A model generated the notes under the pieces. The model was not told where the DNA came from. It ran no database searches and was given only the letters and a program-made list of their open reading frames with translations. This document shows positions 26,906-40,429 of a DNA stretch of 64,000 bases, one piece after another; position 1 is the stretch's first letter; every line of letters starts with the position of its first letter. Source of the stretch: Polyodon spathula (lineage: Eukaryota; Chordata; Actinopteri; Acipenseriformes; Polyodontidae); contig NC_054545.1 of assembly GCF_017654505.1 (NCBI RefSeq), positions 10,143,927 through 10,207,926 of the forward strand, written 5' to 3'. A program made the position numbers and the translations under genes.

Positions 26906-28495
26906 AGAAAACAAAAGTTCAGCGCAATGTGTGCCCAATTTTTCTAAGAGAAATACATTTTAATAATTACAATTGTCAAGAAGGTTTTCTATTTTATTTC
27001 ACAAATATATATGTATTTTTTTTTTTGGTTTTTCACAATATGGCTTACTGAGTTAGACAGTGGTTGAAAAGGAACGACTCCAGTGCTGTCATACCATAGA
27101 TTGTAGGGATTTGTAAATGTATTGTGTTCCCATGAGCTCCTTTATGTTTTCACTACAAGCCCACAGATGTGAATATGTTGCAGGAGAGATAAGCTTAAAA
27201 TCTTCCATGAAGGTCTAGAACAAGTTTTCAAACATTTATTGCAGGAATAGCAACAAAATTACAATCACAAGCAAACTCATTTTTTAAGCAAGTGCAAAAG
27301 TAATGGCACATTTTCAGTGATTAAATAATGCCCCTTCATTTGTTTATAAAAAAGAAAATGAGCATATTTAATAAATTTCAACCTTAGGCATCAACGATTC
27401 TGTGGACAATTTGCATTTCTGTACATATCAGGTTTATGCCGGTATGTTTTATATGTTTACTTCATATAAGAGTAGCTGTTGCAGGGAGAACACTTTAGTC
27501 CCCCCAAAAAAGAGGTTACTTGTAACTACCAATAAGAAATGGTGAGTATTTTAACATATAATAATGTCTCGTTAAAGGAGTACAACAGATATTTCATCGC
27601 ATCTTACATGCTTGCTAAACGATATGTCAAATTATTTCTGAAAGCAACCAATTAATTAAAGCTTGATAGAATAGATGGAATATTCAGGACATAAATGACA
27701 CCAGCATTTCAAATTTCATGCTGGTATTGGAACATGCTGTTTACATTATATTAAGATGGATAGCTGTCATGGAAATAATTCTGAACTGTATAAAGCTGCC
27801 ATTCAAGTCATGTGATTTACAATTACCAGCAATGTTGTCCCACGTATAGGGCTATAAAAACATCTTCTTATACACGATAGTCTAAACTTTCACAAACCTC
27901 AGGGTTTTCATGTTAACAACCACAATCATTTACAGTAAGAATATATACATGCACAATTTACAGACATAATGCAATCTGCTTGTTTGTTGGTTTTTTTTGC
28001 TGAAATAGGACAGTTCCATTTTTTCTGTATAGCCACACATAGGGTCTGCACATAAAGAAAGAAGAAAATACTAATTAGATTCGATAAACACAATTACAGT
28101 TTAACATTATACTTTTTAGTCACTTAAATGCATAGGAGTGCATGATTATGTTTCTAATACTTACATTTATTTCACAACGTCCTAGTCATTATTATTCTTT
28201 TTTTTGTCTTTTGTTTTATGTTTATGTTCATATCGGTAACAATCCACTTTGTGTGTCAGTTCCTTTTGGTGTATATTAGCAGAAAACACAGGCCCATGTT
28301 TGACACTGTGTTACTGTGCATCATGTTACATGGAGAAACACAATTTTAATTTTTTCTGTATTTCATATTGTCTACTCAGCTGAATCGGGGCTCCACTGGA
28401 CACTAGAACAAATTAACAAACATACATCCAGAAATAATAATAACAATAATAGCCAACACGGAAGGTAAAAATGGCTAAAAAAATGAGTTGTCAAG

Positions 28496-28497
<2 letters not shown>
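26906..28497. other. Gene-free complex stretch
   Basis: Largely unique. About 27640-27870 looks like regulatory DNA: CCAATTAATTAAAGC near 27649 is a strong homeodomain-type core in otherwise complex sequence. No coding or RNA gene seen. Confidence 0.4.

Positions 28498-28590
<93 letters not shown>
28498..28590. repeat. Compound (CA)n-(TA)n microsatellite
   Basis: About 40 bases of CA directly followed by about 50 of TA. Confidence 0.98.
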
Positions 28591-28591
<1 letters not shown>

Positions 28592-28749
28592 AGAGGATAC
28601 CACTTAGTGAAAAAAAAAACGTGAGATATCGGAAACCACCACATAAATAAGAGTTTTAATCACTATATTTAAACGTGATCGTCTTACATGACGCTGTTCT
28701 CCTTTAATTATTTGCAGGGAAATTTTACAAAAAAAAAATCAAATAATAT

Positions 28750-28801
28750 ATATTATTATAGATAGATAGACAGGATATATATATATATATTATATATATC
28801 A

Positions 28802-28836
<35 letters not shown>
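28750..28836. repeat. Interrupted (TA)n with short GATA run
   Basis: Imperfect TA tract preceded by GATAGATAGACAGGATA. Confidence 0.93.
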
Positions 28837-29894
28837 ACCCATCCCTATTTTAGTGTAGGCCTAGTGTGCTAAGTTCAAATGCATGCAATCACAGTTAGGC
28901 TTTGATTTTATCAATACCAACTGCTAACTTTACCAGTTAATTCTAGTACAATTTGTCTTCTTCAAACTAAAACTAAAATATAGTATTTGACATTCACACG
29001 TCTCTACACTAAAATGTTTTACTCTGTGTTTTAAGATTGTATTTACATATATCTCTATATAAACATATAATTTGATTTACACATTCAAAAATTAAATTAA
29101 ATTAAAAATCATATTCGTTTTCATATAACGCTCATAACCATGGAACATTATAATGCAATATAGGATTGTATATCAAAATGCCATTTTATAATTTTCACTG
29201 TCCTAAAATACATTATGAAATAAATATTAAATTAGAATATGTAATTACAGTAATATTTTTAAATAGGCCCCATATACTTTACAATAGTCTGTAATTAACT
29301 TTTTTTTAGACCTCTTTTTTCCACAAACACGTTCATTTGAACCTGCTATCTACTAAAAACAAACTTAGACGGCAATTAGTCCCTTTTCTCCTTGAATTGC
29401 ACTTTCTAAGAAAATCGTTCTTTCTCCTTTAAAAATGTTTTTAAAAAAGCATTTCACTGGACAAGAATGTCTAATTTGTTTACACTCCAGTTAAAAACAA
29501 TTTTATTGAATAACACACAATTTTGTACAACGACTGTTATGATGTTTGTAATATTGTTTTGTGGCGTGACTAGCACTTAATTCGTTACCGTGTCCCACCT
29601 CTGACAACCTCATTTTGGCTTGCAGCAACAGGCCTATGAGATGTCATTCTAATCGGATGCCATCCCTCAGACAACTCCCACAAAAACACAAGGCTAAGGC
29701 ATTTTACACTTTACACCTTATCTAAACGTGTCTAAATATCCGCATCATGTTAAATTTAAGATTCCTTTCTCAGTCGCCATAGGCTCAGTCAACAATGACG
29801 TGATATATAAATAATAAAATTGACTACAATCAAAAGATGAGTCTATATTTAAACACCATTACTATGCTCATTTTAGGGTAGTCTCCACCTTTGC

Positions 29895-29898
<4 letters not shown>
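28837..29898. other. Gene-free stretch, right half possibly regulatory
   Basis: AT-rich to about 29560. Then a complex, lower-AT block to about 29800 carries CpGs and the cores CACTTAATTCG and CAACAATGACG (SOX-like ACAAT). No gene. Confidence 0.4.

Positions 29899-29983
<85 letters not shown>
29899..29983. repeat. (TA)n microsatellite
   Basis: About 85 bases of TA repeat. Confidence 0.98.
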
Positions 29984-29987
<4 letters not shown>

Positions 29988-30195
29988 TTAACTTAAATGA
30001 GTAAATAAAGTTAAACGCAAACAGAAATAAAAAACAATAAGTCTTATTCATTAAAGAAAACATTAGATACTAATACTAAACATTTATAAAAAATATATGA
30101 ACAATTTATTAAAATTTCATCGTTTTTCGTGTAAGATACGGTTAATGTACCGTTTATAACATTTATATATATATTTTAACTATAACTATATAACT

Positions 30196-30198
<3 letters not shown>

Positions 30199-30232
<34 letters not shown>
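30199..30232. repeat. (TA)n microsatellite
   Basis: Short TA tract. Confidence 0.95.
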
Positions 30233-30235
<3 letters not shown>

Positions 30236-30366
30236 GTGTCTTATTTTGAATTCTAACATGTTCTAAAACAATAGGCCATATTACATATAAACGTGACGGG
30301 TAAACGTGTAATCTTCGCGATATGTCTATTCAGTTTTAAATCCGTATGCTTGTACTGTACATCTAC

Positions 30367-30460
30367 GGTTCTATTCTCATTTGGTTTCCGCGCTATTTAA
30401 GCGCTTGAAGAAGGGCTTCTTCGAGTATAAATAGCGCGTAAACCAAGTGAGAATAGAACC
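30367..30460. repeat. 94-nt near-perfect inverted repeat (hairpin)
   Basis: The left arm (30367-30399) and right arm (30428-30460) are 33 bases each and complementary at 31 positions. The arms begin GGTTCTATTCTCA and end TGAGAATAGAACC. The 28-base middle continues the stem (CTTGAAGAA against TTCTTCGAG), leaving a loop of about 3-4 bases (around GGGC). It is CpG-bearing in AT-rich DNA. It could be a miniature foldback transposon, a structured RNA precursor or a cruciform-prone site; I see no clear target duplication. Function unknown. Confidence 0.85.
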
Positions 30461-30847
30461 CTTAATTACTTAAAATATTTTCTTTATGACGTGTTCAAGT
30501 CTGGTAATGTTTGGCATGAGGATTTGTCTAAAACAGTTTACCTTTATATCTGTGTAATACACCTATTTAAAACTTTGATACCGTGTGCATTGATTTTGTA
30601 CAGACTAAACGTATCGTATTCAAGTTTCAAGAAATGGCAATGCACAAAATAATGTGTGTTTCAAAACAGTAGTGATACCCTATTACAAGAAATGTCCAAA
30701 CTTACTATACAAACAATTCGGATAACAGTCGATTCCCTCATCCATTTAAACAACTTCTTGTCCTCTACGGTTTGCTTGTAGTATTCATTCACTTTAGTTT
30801 TTAGTTTTAGTTTTACATAGTTTGCAACCTTCATTCTAATATATATA

Positions 30848-30848
<1 letters not shown>

Positions 30849-30920
<72 letters not shown>
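30849..30920. repeat. (CA)n microsatellite
   Basis: About 36 CA units followed by a short TATATA. Confidence 0.98.
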
Positions 30921-30928
<8 letters not shown>

Positions 30929-33900
30929 GACTGATCATTTCAAACTGCATGGATAGTTCTGCTATTGTCACCTAAATATCAAGTGCACATTTAAACAGAT
31001 TTGAAAGTGGTCATTTGATCTCTGCCGTCTGTCAACTTTTCAGCACTAAACAGAATTTGTTGTTCCCGCCTATTTTAAAGTTGGAAACGTTCTATAACCC
31101 CCTTTTTCTCTATAACAAGATATTGCTGTGAGAATTCCCATTGGAGTAAACAGTTGAAACTAAAACTAAAAAATACAGATTGTCTGAAAATAATCATTAG
31201 CTGCAGTCTCTGATTTACTGCGCATACTCGAATAGTGTACCACTTCCGTACATCTGCACTGAATAAAATGAACTAACAAACAAACAAACACATGCTTGTG
31301 GAAATGAAGTAATATATAAGGCTACTCATTAAAGATTTCAATGATAATAGTGATAGTGCAAATCTGATAGAGGGAGTGGCAAACCACAACCAAAAAGTGA
31401 TTTAAATTGCATTTTCTAAACCATTCATGAGAACACAGAGGTAAATAATATGTATAATTGCACATTGGTTTTACTTTGGAAAGTAATACACATAATTGTA
31501 TTCATGTCATGCCGCTTGACATTTTATTTATTTATTTGTTTATCAAGGCCAACAACTCAAATCTGCCATCAAGAATATCATCAGTATAAAGTCAGTATAG
31601 CTCGAAGCAAGTGTCTAGTCCTGCTTTATAGCATTTATATCGCGCACCTGGCCAACCTTTTAACTTAGAACTACACAGTATTACATCCACATTTTGTGAG
31701 CGGCAACAGCTAAGGTGGCATACATGTTGATATCAAAACAAAGTCACAATTCCGTCCAATTGCTTGCTATTAAAACAAACAGGCAAAGTGCAGCAGAAAG
31801 AAGATTTTGCAGCTTCTCGCGTTATTTTAACGTGGTTTAAAAACACATTAATTCCAGCGTTGTTGAACCCGCATTAGGTAACGTAGGTCCTGCTCCGATA
31901 ATTCACGTTTAAAAAACAATAACAAAATATATCAATGACATATACAATAAGCATTACATCATACCAAAGTACACCAAACACAAAACAGACTGTACAAGCG
32001 TAAACCACACCACTGCTTTTGATACTGGTATTGCGCTTTTAATATCATCCTACCCCTCTACACACCGGAAAGACTGTATTGACAATATTGTGGAGTTCCG
32101 ATCAAACTGCATATAATGATGTGGTCTACAATCCCGAAACTGTCGATTTGAAAGACTTATCTAAAAGCAATGTAAATCTGACTGTGCAGTCTGGCATCAT
32201 ATCCGTGTTTTTTTTTTTCTTTTCTTTTCTTTTCTACGTTTGTGTTATTGTGCAAATACGCACATGCCCCATAGATCTGATATCTGCAGTAAAATACTCG
32301 TTTACATAATGGAGAGTAAACCTGACATGAATCTAATCCTTGAGTTACAGGATAGCCTTAACGCGGACAGTTCTCCCATTGTACAACGAGTTCAAATAGT
32401 TTATGCTTTTTGCTTTTTTTTTTTTTTTTTTTTTTTAAAGGTATACAGTATTTTAAAACAGCGATCTCCATAAATCAGCACACTGTGTTCTTTTATTTCA
32501 GTAAAAGTTAGTCTGATTCGTGGAAATTGTCATTTCAGTTTTCTCCCAAAAGGTCAAACATACCGTTGCTGAATCTGTCCACCCATTTTGCAGCGCGTTA
32601 CATTTCAAGAACTGTTTGATTTGATGCTGAGTGAGAGAAACCGCAAACTGCAAAGCTGCATCAGTTTCGCAGCTGCGTCGATTTAATCAGCCCATAGTTT
32701 GAAGCAAGGCATATGCCTAATCGTTACATAACAAAGTTATACGGAAAAGGTTATTGTTGTATGTATCTGATTTGGCTTGATCATTGTAACATACTTTATA
32801 GATTTGCATGTGTCTTGAAATCAATAAAATAAAAATAAAGCTGGTTTGTAATACTGTTCTACGTGGTAACATTTAATATTTGCCAACGCCCACACCTAAA
32901 ATTTAGGTATATATTTATTCGTATTATATATCATATTTAAATATATATGACAAGATACGTGAATTTGCCCTCATATCATGCTTCGCTTTATACGGCGGCG
33001 TAACATTATATTATAATATATCATATAAAGACTATATTCTGAATGGATTGGCACCAATTAAACTACTGTATAAATCTCACTCACAAAGACGGTCAACGCA
33101 CATTCCTATCTGCAATAAACAAACAGAAAACAACACTTTATGACTTGTAGAATATCAATGTCTTCTTATCAACAGATCATATTAAAAAAAAAAAAAAAAA
33201 AAACCGATAGTTAATTTGATGACATTCATTTTCAGACAACATTGTTTGTCTTTTCGGACACAAATTCATCTTATACGTTACACAGAACAGTCTAGTATGG
33301 AAAGACCAAATAAAAAAAAACCCTGTGTGTTAACTTGGCCTGTGTTTAAGTACCAAAGTGTCTTCCCCGGTTACCTTTCTGTTCCACCTGATGCTTGGCT
33401 AAACCAGACTCTAAAAATAAAGATCACACTCACTTTAAGAAAATATTGTTATTTTTCTATAATTGGCACAATTGGCCTCCCGCATGTAAGATCTGTGGTT
33501 TTAAGGAAAGGGAAGGAAAATGGGACTGACACCACTTTGCACTTTAACAATCCGATTTCGTCAGGGTACACGTTGTTTGTTTAACCCGTCAGCTCGGAGC
33601 ATACAGTCGCACGCTTTACACTCTCATTACAACGATTATTCACGACCTGTCGACTGTTTTCCAGTTCATTCACACGAAAACTTAACTCCACTATCCTGCC
33701 TAGAATGCTACGAATCAGGTCCCCACTTTTGAAGTACATGTTTCCTTGAAGCAATTTTTTAAAAGCACATATAGGCTAACACTTTGTGTCCAGTATACAC
33801 CACATGCATTGTACATATGCGCGTATATAACAGAAAATTCGAGTTTATATTATTGATATTTGCTTTAATCTGTTAAGGTGCTACTGCACGATGTTTCAAT

Positions 33901-34530
33901 ACTTGCTACCTGAATATTTAAAAATCATATTGTAATGTGTTAATCAATAGTAAAAGGAAGTTAAATGCTTTCTGAAAGCTGGTTAATCTCATCCCAAGTG
34001 ATGTACAACATACCCGGAGCTATAATAAAAAGAATACAGAAAACACGGTAAATATTTCAGGATTTCAGATTGTTTCGGCAATTATGTTTTGTGTGCGTGT
34101 GCCAGCGATTGCTATCTGCTGTGATGTGTTACTAAATGCTTTTTTTTTTTTCAAATGGGCAAAGACAACATGATCTTTTATTTGTATTTACAAACTGGAG
34201 CCTATAGGTTCTTGTACTTCAAATAATATATACGAAGATCAATCAAATCCTAATAATAAAAAAAAAAGAAACTGATCACATTTCATCATTCCTGAAATAC
34301 GTTATTTGTTGCAAGATTTTTTGAGTTAGTACAATGCATGTATCTATTCATTCGTTTGCTAAATACTGTCCATTAGGAGTGGCTTATATTGTATTTAGTG
34401 TCAATGCATAGTGTACATATCTGTTAAGGGTTAAAGGTTAATATATAAACGTAAGTCAATAACATGTGACGTTGACGGCTACAGGTAATATTTTATTTAA
34501 TTCCTTAACGTTTCTGTAAAATACACGGTT
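30921..34530. other. Gene-free stretch
   Basis: Unique sequence with homopolymer runs (T near 32208 and 32417-32436, A near 33183-33202). Short frames, including a 122-residue plus frame at 33216-33584, have no recognisable domain and are likely chance. Several complex patches here could be regulatory, but none can be delimited by eye. Confidence 0.45.
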
Positions 34531-34531
34531 A

Positions 34532-34607
<76 letters not shown>

Positions 34608-34634
34608 TATATTATATATATAATATTATATATA
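34531..34634. repeat. Interrupted (TA)n tract
   Basis: TA repeat with TAATA and TTATAT interruptions. Confidence 0.96.
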
Positions 34635-34982
34635 AGGGATATGTTTATTGGGATATAAAATAAGTTCATGCTGTCTCGTAAACAATATAGTTTTATTACT
34701 GAACATATAGTTTTATTAGTTAAATACAAACTACTTTTAAATCATTGTTTATAGGCTACCGTAAAAACAAACAGAGTATGCAAGCATGTATACTCGCCAC
34801 ATTGTATAGCACTTGACAAAAGTACATATTTATGATTAATCAGATAATGAAACACAATTTTGAACAATTTCAAACCATGGATTTTTTTTTTTTTTAAATC
34901 AATTATTTCAAATTATCTCAAATAACTAATATTTTAAATCTTCATACTTCCTCATTATAAAGTTTTAAACACAATGTAGCAT

Positions 34983-35009
34983 GGGGGGGGGGGGGGGGGA
35001 GGGGGGGGG
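34983..35009 (+). repeat. Poly-G run (G17-A-G9)
   Basis: Twenty-six guanines broken by a single A, an unusual homopolymer in this AT-rich genome and able to form a G-quadruplex. Confidence 0.95.
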
Positions 35010-35241
35010 AGACATTCTATGAATTTGACACCAAATAAATACTTAAACCATACACCAAACTAATATAACAAACAATCACTATTCACTATAGTTAATATAT
35101 TCTGTGATGTGTCATGAATCAGTGGCACTGCAGAAATGCATAACAAATGAATATGCAACTCTATAATATGCATATGAATATGAATATGAATATGCAACCC
35201 TACTTTTATTTTTCTTGTTGGACAAGATAATTCTGGTTGTG

Positions 35242-35242
<1 letters not shown>

Positions 35243-35301
<59 letters not shown>
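35243..35301. repeat. (ATT)n microsatellite
   Basis: About twenty ATT units. Confidence 0.97.
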
Positions 35302-35306
<5 letters not shown>

Positions 35307-36394
35307 ATTTATTTATTTAAAATAAGAATGTTTACTAATGGGTTATCTTTACATTCTAACTATATTGTCTGTTGCATGAAAATGAATTAAAGCCTATGGC
35401 AGCTATGTGTAAAATACGTACACTGAAAAAGAAAATAAAAGAAAATCGTATTTTATGGTAAATTTATTTCATATTGACTAAATAAAACAGCACTGTAGAT
35501 TCATTGTAGTGTATATATCCGTATTATTAAAGGTATATCATTTTTAGAACAACTTTTACCGTAATTAAAAAAAAGAAAAAGAAAAAAACAAACAAACAAA
35601 CAAACAAAAAAAAAACAACGTTTCAATATTAAGTTAAATTTCCCCTAACAATACGATTCGCAGTGTATGTCTATGAACATCTTGAGAGTTTTTTTTTTTT
35701 TTTTTTTTAAACAAAGGTTAAATGAAAGTATGGACAATTCTCTACATGTGGAGGTAAATCTAGCCATCTATCTGTTCCATTAAAAGTGGAAGCAAGTCCG
35801 CGTTATCCGAAATACCGAGTCTAGTCAAGGCAAGCAGGACATGTTGACAGACAACGGAACAGAATATATTCCTACTGTTAGGTGAGAGCGCCCTCATTCT
35901 ACAGCATTTATATCGGATCCACTAAAACCGCTGAGAAAAAAACAAACAAAAAACTGTTTGGGCAAATATTGCACATGTGGGCAACAGCATGGTTATGATT
36001 ACATTCTTTATTGTTGAGTCATGGATTTTAATTTTCGCTGTTGTTATTTTTGCAAGTTTCCGGTTATATGCGCAATACTGCGTTAAAGTTATAATGAGAC
36101 CAGTTATAATGCACTAAAATACCAGCTTAGCGATAAACTGGCACAAAATATTTAAATTATTTAAGGGAAAAAAAAAAGTATTAATAATGAATAAAACTAA
36201 AGATTAAACCAGGCTGGAATGCATATTAACAGTACTGTTTCCTCTTCCACGGTGCCCATATTGTTAGTGTTCACAGCAGGCAAGGCTGGGAGATGTATAC
36301 ACGGAATGCTACATTTTCAAACAGCAATGACACAATGCACTAGCCCAAACCAAGTGTATTTACAAGGAGTTCAATCAATCAACCAACCAATCAA
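35302..36394. other. Gene-free stretch
   Basis: Contains an A-rich (CAAA)n tract near 35580-35620 and a poly-T near 35690-35708. No gene recognised. Confidence 0.5.
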
Positions 36395-36449
<55 letters not shown>

Positions 36450-36452
36450 TAA
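36395..36452. repeat. (AAT)n microsatellite
   Basis: About nineteen AAT units, just after tandem CAATCAATCAACC-like pieces. Confidence 0.97.
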
Positions 36453-37178
36453 TAAAATTTCACAATTATTCACAAAAGGTGTGTAAGTGTTCAATTAAAT
36501 TACCAAGGCGTGGTTCTATGCGCAAGATAGATTACTATTAGAAATATATTATTGACTATTAAATAATTTATTAAATGGCACATTATAACAAATGTAATGC
36601 AGCTATATTCTATTCACATTATAGTATATTATAACGTATTGCATTTTAGCCCAAGCTATTATTATTATTATTATTACATAGTGAATCTGGTCATAAAATT
36701 TTGAAAAGCGCATAATGACTTCATATTGTTTAATTACAGCAACGAGATTCCGTGACAAAACAAAGGATAACACTTTTATCTGTCCCTTAGCACTTTACCC
36801 CAGTAGGATTAAAAACTTTTCGCGTATTACCTGAAGTATAACAAATTATTTCCAATTCGTTGCTCTAAGGCACTGTTTTGTTTCCTATTGTGACAAATCG
36901 ACAGTCATGACCCCCTGACAAAACCCCACGCGATTTGTAAGAAATTCACTTTAACGTTTTAACGTATATGAACACTTTGATTATGTCAGTACAACAAAAT
37001 ATATTACTTTGAGCAAATGTACATGGGAATTTACTAAACAAGCTCAATCGTTTTACTTTAGACCTTAACGGCAACCGTTATGTCGAGAATATGACATACG
37101 TGTTATTCGTTTTTGGGCAAATTTATTCGTGTGCTTTTATATTACGGGGATACCGCTTACTAAGGACAGTAAAAACGC

Positions 37179-37180
<2 letters not shown>

Positions 37181-37274
<94 letters not shown>
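37181..37274. repeat. (TA)n microsatellite
   Basis: About 90 bases of uninterrupted TA repeat. Confidence 0.98.
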
Positions 37275-37276
<2 letters not shown>

Positions 37277-37379
37277 GAGCTATTATCATATACTTGATTC
37301 AAAGTTTGACGTACATGGAAGACGATAAACAGTTCAAGGCTGAACTTTAGACCTGGAACAATGTTACAACCCACAGCTA

Positions 37380-37536
<157 letters not shown>

Positions 37537-37599
37537 CAGACACACAAAATATGTACTATATATACTAAATATGTACTATGTACTTAATTTGCCTATTAA

Positions 37600-38310
37600 A
37601 ATTGAGATTTTGATCTTTAATTGTTTTACTCTGGTAATATAATATCTTGTTTCTTCGTTTTGGCATCTGTACCTGCGTTTCCACCTTTGCACCTACCTAG
37701 TGATGGTTGAGCGGGTATCAGACTACGATTTCTTGCTGGAGAGTGCCATCTGTTTGCAGGATCGAGATCGGATGAGAGCTGATTCTCCAGTAAGGTAGGA
37801 ATGTGAAGGGACCACGCCCTCTGGGTACAGTCCCACAAACCAAGAGGCAGAGCCACAGACAACCCTAAAACCTCTAATGATTTACACCTTAACCTTTCGC
37901 TAACCCACATTGGACCGTAAAACACTCGAATACGTTAGGATGCATTTCTAATGTAATCGCTTACCCTACTTTGTGTAAATGTTTTGAGCTTTCACTTTTT
38001 ATACAAAAACTATTTTTTTTTCTCTCATAAATATCGTCACCAAATTGACAGAACAGCATTATTTAACAAAGCGATATTGTGCATGTGCTATTGTGCCTGT
38101 ATAGTGGCATTGGTGTGTTATGGGGTTACACACAAGTAAAATGTCATATTTTTTAAAATTAAATTCACCTGCAGATTTGGGACACTGTCAGACAGCAGCG
38201 TTTGTATGGTTAAATTGATGGTGGCATTACATTTGTCCTGGAGGAGCACTGGTTTTAAATTTTAGAAATTCTGCACAATGCATGCTAAAGCAAAAGACTG
38301 CTAATGTGCT

Positions 38311-38312
<2 letters not shown>
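37600..38312. other. Gene-free stretch with a GC-richer patch
   Basis: A GC-richer patch at about 37640-37925 holds a 99-residue minus frame with no recognisable domain; a repeat fragment or chance is more likely than a gene. The remainder is unique AT-rich DNA. Confidence 0.35.

Positions 38313-38381
<69 letters not shown>
38313..38381. repeat. (AAT)n microsatellite
   Basis: About twenty-three AAT units. Confidence 0.98.
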
Positions 38382-38382
<1 letters not shown>

Positions 38383-38439
38383 GTTAACACAATACATTTA
38401 GAAACCTAGATGGATTTTGTGAACTTAGAGCTATTATCT

Positions 38440-38570
38440 AAAAGGCGACATGTGCCTCGCAAAAGTTATCTGCCGAGACGCCGCAGACCGTACGAAGTGA
38501 GGAACTCTGTTCAAACTAGCAGACCCCACATAAGTGGGAAAATGCGAAGAAGAAGAGCTATCACCTAAAA
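38440..38570 (+). mobile_element. Possible transposable-element 3' end fragment
   Basis: A CpG-rich piece ending GTGGGAAAATGCGAAGAAGA. A CpG-bearing body with an AAG-like simple tail resembles the 3' ends of fish non-LTR elements. No protein homology is present, so this is weak. Confidence 0.2.
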
Positions 38571-38830
38571 CGTTCCTCATGCCTTAATATAAAGTAACAA
38601 CCAACGGCCTTTTTGTTAATTTACGGCATGACTTTCCGTAAATGGGAAACGCTTCAGTTTTTGGTTTCTTATTTAGCATACATTTCGAATGATATAATAC
38701 ACTTTATTTCTTCCATACTGGCAATATAAAAATACACAAGAAGTTTACACTGGTACACATCGGGATGTGTTGTGAAATCGTCTCTCTTCAATAATGCATA
38801 CCCCAGTTAGCGCATGCGGGGATTGAATCC

Positions 38831-38835
38831 GCTCG

Positions 38836-38896
<61 letters not shown>
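38831..38896. repeat. (GC)n-(CA)n microsatellite
   Basis: CGCGCGCGCGC passes directly into about thirty CA units, an alternating purine-pyrimidine tract of the Z-DNA-prone type. Confidence 0.97.
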
Positions 38897-38899
<3 letters not shown>

Positions 38900-40429
38900 T
38901 GTATATCTTTCTTTTCGTACCCTGGTGTTGTCATCAATGACATATCAGAACAGTAGATGGACAAGCATCATCTCAAATATTCATATTTGCAATTGGTTAA
39001 AAAAATAAATAAATAAGGAAACCAATAATTGCATCCATTATTATTTGATTTAGGCAAACAGCTCTCCTTTGGATGATGGGGAGGGGTAGCGGGTGATACA
39101 GAATGTATCAAATGTATGTGTGTCAGTGTTAAATCATTTTTTCAGCGGAATAACATTTAATGAATTTGCTTTGTTCGAACGCCGTGGTTTAGTGGTATTT
39201 TCGCGGATAATTCTGACTACTGTCCGCTGCTTTGGTCTTGTTTGGAGTCACCCCATTTAACATCAGGACGATAACATCTCGAGGAGAGATATTCATTCCC
39301 AAAGGCCTATTGTGAAAGGCAGCAAGGTTATTGCATTACCGCTGAACACATTTAATACAATGCCGCTGTTAGAAGTGAGCAAATTACCCCTCACAAAGTG
39401 TGCTATAAGATACATTTTGAAACGAAATGTCTTTTTTTCTTTCTTTCAAAATCACAGAATAACACATTCCTCAACTGCATTTAACTCTATCCAACGTGTA
39501 TTTAAAGCAGTAGTCTTGCAAAATAAACTGCAACGGACGTGTTAACGTGTTATAATGTATACAAAGGTAGAGTAAAACGCTGTGGGCTATGCAATTTTCT
39601 AAAATGCATTTAAATCACCGATTGTTTCTTACAATTTGAAATAACTTAGAATGCTCTGCATTTTGAAAAAAAAAAAAGAAAACATCTTTCTAAATCTCTT
39701 GGAAATAATTTATAAATGAAAATATTTTCTGGTGATAGGGTCTAAAACAGTAAAATCAAAACACCGTTTGTGAGAAAATCCTAAATTAAAACTGATACAG
39801 TAACAGAGGACAATGCGTATGAAATAGCTACATTCATCACACGTGTTAATTGTGCTATTATTAATTAAGTGTCTGTTAAATTATTGCCACAAAGTGATAT
39901 TTTAAATCACAATTACAAATATAAATAGTCTAATATGTTTTTTAATTGAAAAAAAAAGTATATTAATAATAGTTTCAATACATAACACATGGACATTAAA
40001 CCGTTTCCCATTCTATATTGTTTTTAAGATTTATATTTACAATTACAACGCGATATTATATTTAAATTATTAATTTAACACATGGTATTTTTTTTTCTCT
40101 CTGTAAAATAAATACAAAATAAAAATAAAATTAATCAGAATGTATCGCTATCGTGGAAATAACTTGATACAATACTTAAGCATATAAAATATTATTTTAA
40201 AATAATATATTAAACACTTTCTGGGTTTAGGACGGCATGCGATCCACAGAATCACATTAAACATTATGTGTGTATAATACTGACAGAGATTATCACTTGA
40301 AGGTCAAGGCCTAGCCAAATATTGGTCAAAGGACCATGCAGCAACCCAAGGTAAACATACAACATTTCAGACTGTAGAACCCTTTTAATTGTACGCTTTG
40401 TAAAAAAGACAAGGTTTTCAGCATATATG
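38897..40429. other. Gene-free stretch 3' of foxg1
   Basis: AT-rich, largely unique sequence between a microsatellite and the likely foxg1 3' end. The 77-residue plus frame at 39312-39545 has no domain. Nothing else recognised. Confidence 0.45.

Noticed and set aside
33216..33584. 122-residue plus-strand frame
   Set aside because: Background-like composition and no family signature; overlapping frames nearby are equally open.
37626..37925. 99-residue minus-strand frame in a GC-richer patch
   Set aside because: No recognisable domain, initiation context or splice signals; more likely a repeat fragment or chance.
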